Assembly (NCBI RefSeq): GCF_001469895.1
Contig: NZ_LOPY01000011.1
Coordinates: 62,001-126,000, forward strand
From: Pseudoalteromonas sp. XI10
GTDB taxonomy: Bacteria > Pseudomonadota > Gammaproteobacteria > Enterobacterales > Alteromonadaceae
Length of the DNA stretch: 64,000 bases
Direction: 5' to 3'
Part shown: piece after piece, positions 8,923 to 17,430 of the stretch
Numbering within the stretch: position 1 is the stretch's first letter
How the letters are laid out: every line of letters begins with the position of its first letter
Position numbers and translations under genes: made by a program
Notes under the pieces: generated by a model
The model's input: the letters and a program-made list of their open reading frames with translations, nothing else
Databases searched by the model: none
Told to the model about the DNA's origin: nothing

Positions 8923-10200
8923 TTAGTCTGTAACCGATGATAAGCTTGCGAACACTTCATCTGCATAAGCACGGGCATCGTACATAGCTTGAAAAACCAC
9001 ATCCATCTTTGACGCAGGGCGGATCATCATTAGCAGCTCATGAGCAGTTTGCCATTGCTCTTCTTCCATCGCCTTAACAAGTTGTAAGCTCGCACCTTGC
9101 ATGCCATTAAAGTTTAACAGTGCGCTCGAAAGCTCACTACCCAGTGAAAACTCTTTGGCAATGATATCAAGCTCCATATCTAAAATAGCATCTAAAACAG
9201 AGAGTAAGCCGACTAAATAACCCTGTTCAGCAAGGTCTTTACCACCGGGTTCAAGCATCAGCGCAATAAATTTAGCTCTTGTTAAACCAAGTTTCGTCAG
9301 CTCTTGCGGTTTATCATTGCCTAACTCGCTCAGCGCTAATACCCGTACAAATTGTCTAATCGCGTCTTCACCAAGGTAAATAACCGCTTGTGAAATCGAA
9401 CGAATTGTTTGCTGACTATTACTGATCCGCGCATTAACTAATTTTAAAATGCGTGCCGTAAGGCCTATATCTTTAGCAACCCGTTGTTGAATTGCATCAA
9501 AATTTAAATCTGTTTGCGCAGTACAGTTAAGTAATTCAAGCACGGCAACTTTTGATGGTTCAACATTACCAAAACTTAAAAGCTCTGGCTTGGCAAAAAA
9601 GTAGCCTTGAAACAGGTCGCAACCAGCCGCTTTTAGCTGCTTAAAGTCTTCATACGTTTCAATGCGCTCCACTATGATAGTGGTTTCTGGGAAGCTGCGT
9701 TTGAGCTTTTTGATCATCATGTTGGTTTTGATAATCGGCTGCGTAACTTCAAGCTTAATAAAATCCATCAAAGGCAAAATATCTTGCCATTTCTCAGTGC
9801 CATCGTAATCATCAAGCGCGAACAAATAGCCTTCTTGTTTTAATTGCTTAACGCGGTTTACTACTTTTGGAATGCTAGTAGCCCGCTCTACTATTTCGAT
9901 AACTGCACTGCGTGGTTGCAGCAACTTAGGGAAGTCATCCAAAATAGCGTCAGTCGATAGGTTGATAAACGCAGGTTGAAAACCCGTTAGCTTCTCGAGT
10001 CCCATCAACATTAACGCATTAAAAAACAGTCGACCTGTGGCTTGGCCATCACTCGTGCCTACTGGAAAGACATTATCGCTCGATTCTCTATACAATAATT
10101 CGTAAGCATACAAACTTCTGTCAGCATTAAATATTGGCTGCCGGGCTATATACTGAGTCATGCTCTGACTTTTGTTACCTTCCATACTTAATTCTGACAT
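8923..10200 (-). CDS. EAL-HDOD domain signalling protein (YuxH/CdgJ type)
   Basis: About 425 residues: an N-terminal EAL-type cyclic-di-GMP phosphodiesterase-like domain (opening YIARQPIF) and a C-terminal HDOD domain (from about residue 215, with ISQAVIYLGEDAIRQFVRVLAL). The EAL signature is altered: YELLYRES replaces E-A/V-L-x-R, DDYDG replaces DDFG, and FIKLEV replaces IKID. ERIET and QGYFFAKP are retained. Proteins of this architecture in Vibrio affect motility, some with and some without phosphodiesterase activity, so activity cannot be read from sequence. The start is uncertain: ATG at 10200 has GAGAAG upstream, whereas the homologous N-terminus MTQYIARQP would begin at 10161. Confidence 0.82.
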   Translation of the reverse strand: MSELSMEGNKSQSMTQYIARQPIFNADRSLYAYELLYRESSDNVFPVGTSDGQATGRLFFNALMLMGLEKLTGFQPAFINLSTDAILDDFPKLLQPRSAVIEIVERATSIPKVVNRVKQLKQEGYLFALDDYDGTEKWQDILPLMDFIKLEVTQPIIKTNMMIKKLKRSFPETTIIVERIETYEDFKQLKAAGCDLFQGYFFAKPELLSFGNVEPSKVAVLELLNCTAQTDLNFDAIQQRVAKDIGLTARILKLVNARISNSQQTIRSISQAVIYLGEDAIRQFVRVLALSELGNDKPQELTKLGLTRAKFIALMLEPGGKDLAEQGYLVGLLSVLDAILDMELDIIAKEFSLGSELSSALLNFNGMQGASLQLVKAMEEEQWQTAHELLMMIRPASKMDVVFQAMYDARAYADEVFASLSSVTD

Positions 10201-10332
10201 TCTACTTCTCACTTAGATGTGGCTAACTCCACATTACTATTGTTGTAAGTATAGTGAAAGATGTTTGCCTTGCTAAATCATTATATTCATACCCCTACAA
10301 TGACTAAGGATATTCCGCTTTGGACCTGCTTT

Positions 10333-10341
10333 TGCTATAAT
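10333..10341 (+). promoter_or_regulatory. Extended -10 promoter for the PhnA-like gene
   Basis: TTGCTATAAT gives a perfect -10 hexamer (10336-10341) with the TGn extension. There is no good -35 at 17 bases, as is common for extended -10 promoters. It lies 42 bases before the start codon. Confidence 0.5.
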
Positions 10342-10383
10342 GCGCGCTGTTTTTCTTACCTTGTTAACTAAAAAGAGCCTCCT

Positions 10384-10950
10384 ATGAGCATTGAACAAGC
10401 CCTAATCGAACGCAGTAATAACCAATGTGAACTTTGTGCCGCTACAGATAACCTGTCTGTATACGAAGTGCCGCCTGTTACAGAGGCTCATTCTGATAAA
10501 TGCATTTATGTTTGCCAAACTTGTAAAGATCAAATCGAAAACAATGCTGATTTGACTGCAAACCACTGGCACTGCTTGAATGACAGCATGTGGAGTCAAA
10601 CTCCTGCTGTACAAGTTGTGGCTTATCGCATGTTAAAGCGCTTAGCTGCTGATAACGGCTGGGCACAAGATGCACTAGATATGATTTATCTTGAAGAAGA
10701 CACGTTAAAATGGGCGCAAACAGCCCTAGCTGAAGATGACGATATTAAGCACATCGACAGTAATGGTGTTGTACTTCAAGCGGGTGACACTGTGACACTT
10801 ATTAAAGATCTTGATGTGAAAGGCAGTAGCCTTGTTGCTAAGCGTGGCACAGCAGTAAGAAACATTGGTTTAACGAGTAACCCAGAACACATTGAAGGCC
10901 GTGTTGATGGTCAACGCATTGTTATTCTTACCAAATACGTGAAAAAATAA
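10384..10950 (+). CDS. PhnA/YjdM domain protein
   Basis: 188-residue soluble protein. The N-terminal zinc-ribbon-like part has two CxxC pairs (C15/C18 in NNQCELC and C44/C47 in VCQTC), and the C-terminal PhnA domain has the typical small beta-barrel run (GDTVTLIKDLDVKG through VILTKYVKK). Despite the historical name, family members are not established alkylphosphonate enzymes; the molecular function is unknown, and the zinc-ribbon suggests nucleic acid or protein binding. It stands alone with its own promoter and terminator. A middle segment rich in Trp/Asp/Glu separates the two domains. Confidence 0.85.
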   Translation: MSIEQALIERSNNQCELCAATDNLSVYEVPPVTEAHSDKCIYVCQTCKDQIENNADLTANHWHCLNDSMWSQTPAVQVVAYRMLKRLAADNGWAQDALDMIYLEEDTLKWAQTALAEDDDIKHIDSNGVVLQAGDTVTLIKDLDVKGSSLVAKRGTAVRNIGLTSNPEHIEGRVDGQRIVILTKYVKK

Positions 10951-10991
10951 CGAGCACTCAATTTGCTTTTTAAAGCGAATCCGTAATTAAG

Positions 10992-11017
10992 AAAATGGGC
11001 CTAGTGCCCATTTTTTG
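10992..11017 (+). terminator. Terminator of the PhnA-like gene
   Basis: Stem AAAATGGGC / GCCCATTTT with loop CTAGT, followed by TT and G. It lies 42 bases past the stop. Confidence 0.8.
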
Positions 11018-11100
11018 TTAATTAAGCTATGATTAAGTCAGCGAACTTTATGCTTATTCAATTACAAAGACGCATAACCCTAAAACGCAAGGAAACAATC

Positions 11101-11910
11101 ATGGCTTCGGATACCATCTCATCTTTCAAACGCGCTTCTCTATGCAGTTTAATGATCTTAGGGAGCAGCTTAGTATTAACAGGTTGTGGTGAAGACTCTG
11201 CCGCACCACAAGCTGAGCAATCAACAATGAAAACCCTCAATACTCAGGTTATTTATTTAGACCGCAGCATGCTGCCACCGGGTTCAGTATTAAAAGTACA
11301 ACTTGCTGATGTATCAAAAATGGATGCCAAAGCAGAGGTTATCAGCGAACAAGAAATTGAGTTAAATGGCGCACCGCCATATAACGTGGCACTTGAGTAT
11401 GATGAAAGCAAAATTGCTGATCGTCACCGCTACAGTGTGAGTGCACGCATTGAGAATCAAGGTAAATTACTTTACATCAGCACCACTCATAATAATCCAT
11501 TTGCCGAAGATGCCTCTGGTGATGTGTACAAGGTGACAGTGACAAAAGTATCAGCGAAAAAGCCAGACGTAACATTGACCAATACGTATTGGAAAGCAGT
11601 TACAATCAGCGGTGAGGCTATCACCGTTGAAAATAAAGAACCTTTCGTACAGTTTAAAGACGATGGTTCAACCAATGGTCACTTAGGTTGTAATAACTTC
11701 TCAGGTAGTTACGAGGTTAACGAGCAGACGCTTACATTCAACCCATTAGCAAGCACCAAAAAAATGTGTGTATCACAAATGGATATTGAAGCGGCCATGT
11801 CTGCAGCACTTGCGGCAACAGCTAAGTACTCTATCAATGGTGAACAGTTAACCTTGTTAGATGATAGTGATGAGCCACTTGCGACCTTCGCAGCGACTTA
11901 CATGAATTAA
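11101..11910 (+). CDS. Lipoprotein with YbaY-like and META (HslJ) domains
   Basis: 269-residue lipoprotein. The ATG at 11101 is chosen because AAGGA sits 7 bases before it and it places a clean signal peptide with lipobox LTGC (lipidated C29). An earlier in-frame ATG at 11029 would put 24 extra residues before the signal. The first domain (about 48-155, VIYLDRSMLPPGSVLKVQLADV) resembles the YbaY-type lipoprotein domain. The second (about 165-268, LTNTYWKAVTISGEAI...LGCNNFSGSYEV...MKMCVSQMDIEAAM pattern) is a META/HslJ domain. Both domain types are linked to envelope stress or heat-shock contexts but have no defined activity. It is likely periplasm-facing and membrane-anchored. Confidence 0.82.
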   Translation: MASDTISSFKRASLCSLMILGSSLVLTGCGEDSAAPQAEQSTMKTLNTQVIYLDRSMLPPGSVLKVQLADVSKMDAKAEVISEQEIELNGAPPYNVALEYDESKIADRHRYSVSARIENQGKLLYISTTHNNPFAEDASGDVYKVTVTKVSAKKPDVTLTNTYWKAVTISGEAITVENKEPFVQFKDDGSTNGHLGCNNFSGSYEVNEQTLTFNPLASTKKMCVSQMDIEAAMSAALAATAKYSINGEQLTLLDDSDEPLATFAATYMN

Positions 11911-11924
11911 CAACAGTTAAATAA

Positions 11925-11954
11925 AAAACGCCCAGCAATTGCTAGGCGTTTTTG
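11925..11954. terminator. Bidirectional terminator between META lipoprotein and rlmJ
   Basis: AACGCC-AGCAATTGCT-GGCGTT stem with one internal mismatch, flanked by A-rich sequence on the left and T-rich on the right. It lies between two convergent genes and can serve both. Confidence 0.75.
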
Positions 11955-11965
11955 TATTGAAGTAA

Positions 11966-12805
11966 TTATTCTTCAACTAACTGTTCACTGCGATAAAAAC
12001 CACTGCTATCGCTTAGTAATGAAACAAGCTCTGGTAATACCGCATCCATTGTTTGCTTTAATTTCCATGGCGGGTTGATCACTATCATACCCGATGCTGT
12101 CATACCGTGAACGTCGGTGTCTGCCTCCGTTGCAAGCTCGAAAAGCTGAATGTTACGCATACCCGATGCGATTAAGCCCGCTTCCATTCTGTCAATTCGC
12201 TCACGATCTACAACCGGATACCAAATCATGTACGTTCCAGTTGCAAAGCGTTTATGCGCTTTCACAAGGGTATTAACAACCGTATCGTAGTCGTTTTTAA
12301 TTTCGTAAGGAGGGTCAATAAGCACACAAGCTCGACGTGATGCTGGTGGTAATAAACCAATTAAGCCTTGAAAGCCGTTTTCACCACGTACGCGAATAGA
12401 ACGCTTACCTTTCATATTGTCTTGCAGTAATTCTAAGTCACGTGGATGCAACTCAAAGAACCAACCGTTATCTTGGCGACGTAAAAAGTGCTCTGCAATT
12501 TTTGGCGAACCAGGGTAAAAATCTAAATTACCATTTGAGTTAAATGATTTAATCAGCTCAATGTACTCATTAAGTGCATTGTGTTCACTGTTATGCTTCC
12601 AAAGCTTAGCAATCCCATTTAAATACTCTTGTGTTTTTTGTGCATCACTGCCTGCAAGTTCAAAAAAGCCAGCACCTGAGTGGGTGTCCACATAATCAAG
12701 TGGTTTGTCTTTAATTGTTTGGTATTTAAGAACTTCAGCTAGAACAAGATGTTTTAGCACATCAGCAGGGTTGCCTGCATGAAAAGAGTGTCGATAACTA
12801 AGCAT
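11966..12805 (-). CDS. rlmJ: 23S rRNA (adenine(2030)-N6)-methyltransferase
   Basis: RlmJ methylates A2030 of 23S rRNA using S-adenosylmethionine. The 279-residue product begins at ATG 12805 with MLSYRHSFHAGN, the standard family start; 27 extra upstream codons in frame have no family similarity and are dropped. The conserved elements are DTHSGAGFF (SAM-binding region), the catalytic DPPYE motif in VLIDPPYE, and GMTASGMIVINPPW near the C-terminus. It is monocistronic, converges on the META lipoprotein and is divergent from the zapA pair. Length matches E. coli RlmJ (280). Confidence 0.93.
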   Translation of the reverse strand: MLSYRHSFHAGNPADVLKHLVLAEVLKYQTIKDKPLDYVDTHSGAGFFELAGSDAQKTQEYLNGIAKLWKHNSEHNALNEYIELIKSFNSNGNLDFYPGSPKIAEHFLRRQDNGWFFELHPRDLELLQDNMKGKRSIRVRGENGFQGLIGLLPPASRRACVLIDPPYEIKNDYDTVVNTLVKAHKRFATGTYMIWYPVVDRERIDRMEAGLIASGMRNIQLFELATEADTDVHGMTASGMIVINPPWKLKQTMDAVLPELVSLLSDSSGFYRSEQLVEE

Positions 12806-13045
12806 ATTTATAAATCGCCAAATGCAAATCTGCATTAAAAATGAATAGCCATATTGTACATGATAAACAGAAAATGATCCTAGCATCTGGCGCTTTGGTG
12901 AATCATAAATGAATAAAAAAGCCGCTACGCTGAATTACACCTTAATAATAAATAAAAATCCTCTAAAACGGCCGTAAATGCTGGCATATCAAGACACTTT
13001 CCTTTACATTTGCATGACAATAATCACAGTTTTATGAGCGCATTT

Positions 13046-13276
13046 ATGAATAACGAAACTCTTTCCCAACTCGAACAACTGATCGACAAGTTAATTCTTC
13101 GCAACAGTGAACTTGAAAGCGAAGTTAAAAGCTTACAAGAGCAAAACACTAAGCTTTTAGATGAGAATGAAACTCTGCAATTAGAAGTACTAGAAAACGA
13201 AGAGAAACAAAAAGATACAAGCAGCACATTGACTGGCCTGCTTGAGAAATTACAAAGCGTTCAACAGGCTAGCTAA
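13046..13276 (+). CDS. Small coiled-coil protein upstream of zapA (TIGR02449-like)
   Basis: A 76-residue, almost wholly helical protein with a continuous heptad coiled coil (LEQLIDKLILRNSELESEV through LEVLENEE), resembling ZapB-like small proteins and the conserved gene commonly found before zapA. The stop TAA shares its last A with the zapA ATG, so the two are translationally coupled and probably work together at the division site. The start is uncertain: ATG 13034 and TTG 13010 are also in frame and none has a strong ribosome site. Confidence 0.7.
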   Translation: MNNETLSQLEQLIDKLILRNSELESEVKSLQEQNTKLLDENETLQLEVLENEEKQKDTSSTLTGLLEKLQSVQQAS

Positions 13277-13563
13277 TGAGCGGCCCACAAAGTCAGCGGG
13301 TCACCATAGAGCTACTAGGTAAAGAACATGAGTTCTCTTGCCCACCTGGGCAAGAGAACGCCCTAGTTGCTGCTGCACAAAATTTGAATGACTTAGTGGA
13401 GCAAATGAAACAACGCTCATCGGTTCGCAATGACCAAAAAGCGTTGCTGATGGCAGCATTACATTTAAGTCATGAATTGCTTGAAGTTAAATCTCAACAA
13501 GCAGAACAAGAGCAACAACATGACAGCTTAATAGATAAGCTTAGCCAGCACCTTAGTATTTAG
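13276..13563 (+). CDS. zapA: Cell division protein ZapA
   Basis: ZapA bundles FtsZ protofilaments at midcell. The 95-residue product has the N-terminal globular segment (VTIELLGKEHEFSCPPGQENAL) and the C-terminal coiled coil (ALLMAALHLSHELLEVKSQ) used for dimer and tetramer formation. It overlaps the coiled-coil gene upstream by one base. In many gammaproteobacteria zapA is followed by the 6S RNA gene and fau; here a terminator follows at once and the next gene is 68 bases away. Confidence 0.9.
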   Translation: MSGPQSQRVTIELLGKEHEFSCPPGQENALVAAAQNLNDLVEQMKQRSSVRNDQKALLMAALHLSHELLEVKSQQAEQEQQHDSLIDKLSQHLSI

Positions 13564-13589
13564 AAAAAAGCGCATCCTGCGCTTTTTTT
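13564..13589 (+). terminator. Terminator after zapA
   Basis: AAAAAGCGCA-tcc-TGCGCTTTTT hairpin followed by further T residues, directly after the zapA stop. Confidence 0.88.
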
Positions 13590-13631
13590 GTTTACAATCA
13601 ATTCTACTAACCACTATCAGAGCGAAACACT

Positions 13632-14618
13632 ATGCGATTTTGTGCTTTTTTGATCTGTCTTTTCGTAAGCTATAGCGCCCAAGCAAGCGTTAGCTGGCAT
13701 AGCATCACTCCCGAAATCCAATTTCTACAACAACAAAATAAACTGCGTTTTTACGATTCGAATCAAGTGCTGATTGAAGGTAAAGAATGCGCATTAATGT
13801 TTGATGCCAGTGGTAACTTTGCCGAAGTAGAAAAGCTCGCAGAGCAGCTAAAAGAACGCTTAAAAACACCATTATGTTATTTAGTAGCGAGCCATTATCA
13901 TGATGATCATCTGCTAGGCTTGGCCGTTTTACAGGCTGAGTACCCTGAAGCTAAGCTTATTGTGCATCAGCAAGTAGCAACTGAGTTTGTAGCAATGCAG
14001 CAAGCATTGACAGATAAATTAGATGGTTATGAAAAAAGTATTGAATTGAGCTATCAACGCCTTGCCAATCAACCTGAAGATCAACAAGCTATTTGGCGCG
14101 ACAAACTAGAACTTGCTAAAAAACGCTTATTTCGCTGGCGAGAGCTCACCTTAAAGCCACCAGCGATTAGCATTACTGAACCAACACAGCTAGACCTTGG
14201 TAATTACCCTATCGTTATTACACCGTATCAAGCACACACTAAGGGCGATCTCACTTTAAGTGCAGATCAAGGTCGCGTGCTGTTAGGTGGCGATATAGTC
14301 GACAGCTTACCCTATCCTGGGCATGGTACGTTTTCTAGCTGGATAACCACGCTGCAAGGCATCCAAAAAAATACCACACTGACAACAATTTTACCGGGTC
14401 ACGGTAAGCCACTGACACCTGCTGAGCTTGCACTCCCTTTAAGGTTTTTAAAAACCATTCAAGAGATGACAAATTCCTCGCCAGATAAACCAGTGAGTGA
14501 ATTAATTCCGCTTTTTCCTGCAGAGGTTAAACAGCAATACCAGCTTGATGAAGTGGGCGAAAGAGCGTTTTCTATGTTTCTAGAAGCTGGACTTAAACAA
14601 AGCAAATTGTCAAAATAG
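13632..14618 (+). CDS. Exported metallo-beta-lactamase-fold hydrolase
   Basis: 328-residue protein with a signal peptide (1-18, cut near AQAS). The zinc motif HxHxDH is intact (H88-Y-H90-D-D92-H93), with later ligands suggested by YQAHTKGDL, GGDIVD and LPGHGKP. The fold is that of the MBL superfamily and the substrate cannot be named from the motifs; members of this exported group include quinoprotein relay-like proteins and lactamase-like enzymes. A long insertion of helices (about 115-180, AIWRDKLELAKKR) between the second and third motifs is noticeable. It sits between zapA and an MltD-like gene, with 28 bases to the latter. Confidence 0.82.
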   Translation: MRFCAFLICLFVSYSAQASVSWHSITPEIQFLQQQNKLRFYDSNQVLIEGKECALMFDASGNFAEVEKLAEQLKERLKTPLCYLVASHYHDDHLLGLAVLQAEYPEAKLIVHQQVATEFVAMQQALTDKLDGYEKSIELSYQRLANQPEDQQAIWRDKLELAKKRLFRWRELTLKPPAISITEPTQLDLGNYPIVITPYQAHTKGDLTLSADQGRVLLGGDIVDSLPYPGHGTFSSWITTLQGIQKNTTLTTILPGHGKPLTPAELALPLRFLKTIQEMTNSSPDKPVSELIPLFPAEVKQQYQLDEVGERAFSMFLEAGLKQSKLSK

Positions 14619-14646
14619 GGCTAAAATAGTAAAAGGATTTTATTAT

Positions 14647-16143
14647 ATGGCTCAAGTAAGTTTGAAATATTTACTTTTGCTGAGCTTGTTTATTGGCTTA
14701 CAAGGATGCCAAGTAACTCAGCAAGAAACAGAACAACAACGGGCAAGGCCGGAGATTTTTAGCCATTATGAGCCCGATTTAACAACCCAACAAGCACCTA
14801 GTGAGTTTGTCGATTCAACAGCTGTTGAACCACGTCCTGTTGCTGCGCCCATAGCAGTCAATAATACCCCGCTAGCAAAGCCTCGTTCGAAAGATCTATG
14901 GCAGCATATCGCCAACAATTTAACGCTGGTATTTCAAACCAATAAACATACATCTGCACGAGTAAAATGGTATTTAAAACAACCCAATTACCTGATTAAA
15001 GTAAATAAACGTGCGGCACCTTATTTGTATCATATCGTCACACGTATCGAGCAACAAAAGCTACCGATGGAGCTGGCCCTATTACCCTTTGTTGAAAGTG
15101 ATTTTAGACCAACAATACGATCATCAGAGCAAGCCGTTGGTGTTTGGCAGTTAGTCGGTGCAACGGCTTATCATTTTGGTGTGCAAAGCGACCAATGGTA
15201 TGACGGCCGCCAAGACATACTCGCTTCAACCGATGCCGCTTTAGCTTATTTAAGTTACTTACATAAACGCTTTGATGGTGATTGGCTGCATGCCCTTGCT
15301 GCCTATAACAGTGGTGAAGGGCGCGTTAAAAAAGCTATCGAAAAAAATAAAAAGCTTGGCAAAAAAACTGACTATTGGTCATTATCACTACCAAAAGAAA
15401 CCGCTGAATATATACCTAAACTTTTGGCACTTAGCTATTTACTAAAACATCCTGAACAAGGCTTAAAACGCCCTAAATTAGTGAATAAAGCACTCACTAC
15501 AGAATTTGATGTTGGCCAGCAATTTGATTTTTCGGTGATCGCTAACTTATCTGGCGTGGGGCATAACCAGCTCCACAAATTAAACCCAGGATATTTAAAA
15601 AACCAAAGCTCGCCAAATGGTCCACATACTCTGCTTTTACCTATGGAGCGCCGCACCTTGTTGCAAAGTAAGCTGTTTCGCAACAACTTTGCCGGTGAGT
15701 ATATAGTGCAAAAAGACGATACCCTTTATGGCATTGCCAGACGCTTTAATATGTCTGTAAAGGATCTGAAAGCGCTTAATAGCAAAACAAGTAACCTGAT
15801 TAAGGTCGGTGAACAATTGCGCTTATCACAGCCCCAAACCATGCCGGAATCACTTATGGTTGATTACAATATCAGCCCTTACCTTGAACAGCATGAGGAA
15901 GTCATCGCAACCATTGCGGTTGATTACCTCGTCAAACCAGGTGATTCAATTTGGAGTATCAGTCAGCTATACGACGTGCCTCATAAAGACGTCGCAACGT
16001 GGAATAAACTCAGTGCCACCAGCATTTTAAAACCAGGCACCATTTTAACATTGCACCTACCGCAAGCAAAACCCGCTGAACCGCAAGTACCAGCCAGCGA
16101 AGCCATGTTGTCAGGCATCGAAAGTTCGTTGAAAAAGCCTTGA
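14647..16143 (+). CDS. mltD: MltD-like membrane-bound lytic transglycosylase with two LysM domains
   Basis: Cleaves the glycan strand of peptidoglycan with formation of 1,6-anhydroMurNAc ends. The 498-residue lipoprotein has a lipobox LQGC (C21) and a family-1 SLT domain (about 125-245) with the catalytic glutamate E150 in LPFVESDFRP and the downstream signatures GVWQLVGATA and ALAAYNSGEGRV. It ends with two LysM peptidoglycan-binding domains (about 352-397 starting YIVQKDDTLYGIA, and 425-475 starting YLVKPGDSIWSIS). E. coli MltD has the same order. A good ribosome site (AAAGGAT) precedes the ATG. Confidence 0.9.
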   Translation: MAQVSLKYLLLLSLFIGLQGCQVTQQETEQQRARPEIFSHYEPDLTTQQAPSEFVDSTAVEPRPVAAPIAVNNTPLAKPRSKDLWQHIANNLTLVFQTNKHTSARVKWYLKQPNYLIKVNKRAAPYLYHIVTRIEQQKLPMELALLPFVESDFRPTIRSSEQAVGVWQLVGATAYHFGVQSDQWYDGRQDILASTDAALAYLSYLHKRFDGDWLHALAAYNSGEGRVKKAIEKNKKLGKKTDYWSLSLPKETAEYIPKLLALSYLLKHPEQGLKRPKLVNKALTTEFDVGQQFDFSVIANLSGVGHNQLHKLNPGYLKNQSSPNGPHTLLLPMERRTLLQSKLFRNNFAGEYIVQKDDTLYGIARRFNMSVKDLKALNSKTSNLIKVGEQLRLSQPQTMPESLMVDYNISPYLEQHEEVIATIAVDYLVKPGDSIWSISQLYDVPHKDVATWNKLSATSILKPGTILTLHLPQAKPAEPQVPASEAMLSGIESSLKKP

Positions 16144-16206
16144 TTGCTCACTCTTTGTGGTTAGCGTAAAATCAGCGCCTATATTTAAATTCTAAAGAGA
16201 AATAAC

Positions 16207-16695
16207 ATGCAGATCAGTAAAGACGCAGCGGTTGAATTTCACTACACACTTAGTGAAGCAGGCGAGCAAATCGAATCAAGTAAAGATGGCGAGCCACTTT
16301 CATATATCCATGGCACTGAAGGCATGCTTCCTGGTCTTGAAAAAGCCCTTGAAGGTAAATCGGCTGGCGATAACTTTAGCGTAACACTTGAGCCTAGCGA
16401 ATCTTACGGCGAGCGCGTTGATAACCTTATTCAACGTATTCCACTTAAGCATTTACAAGGCAACACAAAAGTGTGGAAGCCAGGTATGACTGCAATCGTT
16501 CATTCAAACCAAGGTCGTCACCAAGTGACTATCGTTAAAGTGGGCCGTTTCAATGCAGATTGTGATTTAAACCACCCATTTGCTGGTAAAACACTAACGT
16601 TTGATGTTGAAGTGATTAATGTTCGCCAAGCAACTGCCGAAGAATTATCACACGGCCACGTGCACGGTGAAGGCGGTTGTGGCCACAGCCACTAA
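16207..16695 (+). CDS. slyD: FKBP-type peptidyl-prolyl isomerase SlyD
   Basis: SlyD accelerates proline isomerisation, acts as a folding chaperone and binds nickel. The 162-residue protein has the FKBP core split by the insert-in-flap chaperone domain (about 70-130) and the expected His-rich tail HGHVHGEGGCGHSH. The tail is shorter than that of E. coli SlyD but still metal-binding in character. The SDR gene follows only a few bases downstream, so the two may be co-transcribed. Confidence 0.93.
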   Translation: MQISKDAAVEFHYTLSEAGEQIESSKDGEPLSYIHGTEGMLPGLEKALEGKSAGDNFSVTLEPSESYGERVDNLIQRIPLKHLQGNTKVWKPGMTAIVHSNQGRHQVTIVKVGRFNADCDLNHPFAGKTLTFDVEVINVRQATAEELSHGHVHGEGGCGHSH

Positions 16696-16704
16696 GGATT
16701 AATG

Positions 16705-17430
16705 ATGACAAACGTTGCAATTGTCACTGGTGGTAGTAAAGGTATTGGCAAAGCTATCGTTGAGCGTTTAGAACGTGAAGATTACACAGTATATAACTTA
16801 GATATCACCCCGTCTGAGGGCAACTATCGCCACTGTGACGTTAGTGATACTCAGCAAGTGAAGTCGGTTATTGCCGAAATTATTGCACAGACGGGTCGCG
16901 TCGATGCCTTAATTTCTAATGCGGGTCGTCATTTAAGTGCCAACATCGAAAATACCGATGAAGCAACGTTTGATGCTCTGTTTGCGCTCAATGTGAAAGG
17001 TGCCTATGCTGCAATTCAAGCAGTATTACCTAGCATGAAAAGCCAACAAGGCGGCAGTATTGTATTGGTTGCTTCTGATCAGGCAATCATTGGCAAACCA
17101 AACTCGTTTGCTTATAACCTCACCAAGCATGCGCTAGCTTCAATGGCTAAAACGACGGCACTCGATTATGCTGCATTTAACATTCGTGCTAATGCGGTTT
17201 GTCCGGGTACGATAGAAACACCACTGTTTCATAATGCAATTGATGCATATTGTCAGCGCAGTGGTGCCGATAAAGCAGAAATTGTTGCTGAAGAAGCCGC
17301 GCTGCAGCCGCTAGGCCGTTTAGGGCAACCAGAAGAAATTGCTGCTTTGGTGAATTTTTTAATAAGCCCAGAAGCAAGCTTTATTACTGGTAGCTTACAA
17401 AGCATTGATGGTGGATACACCACGCAATGA
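16705..17430 (+). CDS. Short-chain dehydrogenase/reductase, probable sugar dehydrogenase
   Basis: NAD(P)-dependent SDR of about 241 residues. Numbering from the ATG at 16702, the cofactor loop TGGSKGIG is at 9-16, NAG at 73-75, the catalytic Ser at 125 (VASDQ) and Y138/K142 in YNLTK. The N-terminal beta strand ends in LDI, an acidic residue that usually favours NAD. AAGGA is 6 bases before the ATG at 16705, which is preferred over 16702. The stop overlaps the next start by 4 bases, so it works with the lactonase-like amidohydrolase. Together they suggest oxidation of an aldose to its lactone, as in L-fucose or L-rhamnose non-phosphorylating routes. The actual sugar is not determined. Confidence 0.85.
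   Translation: MTNVAIVTGGSKGIGKAIVERLEREDYTVYNLDITPSEGNYRHCDVSDTQQVKSVIAEIIAQTGRVDALISNAGRHLSANIENTDEATFDALFALNVKGAYAAIQAVLPSMKSQQGGSIVLVASDQAIIGKPNSFAYNLTKHALASMAKTTALDYAAFNIRANAVCPGTIETPLFHNAIDAYCQRSGADKAEIVAEEAALQPLGRLGQPEEIAALVNFLISPEASFITGSLQSIDGGYTTQ

Noticed and set aside
10320..10341. TTGGAC plus TATAAT promoter pair before the PhnA-like gene
   Set aside because: The spacer is only 10 bases, too short for sigma70; the extended -10 reading was kept instead.
13564..13631. 6S RNA gene after zapA
   Set aside because: Expected by synteny with other gammaproteobacteria, but only 68 bases lie between zapA and the next gene and a terminator fills part of it. A 180-base RNA does not fit.
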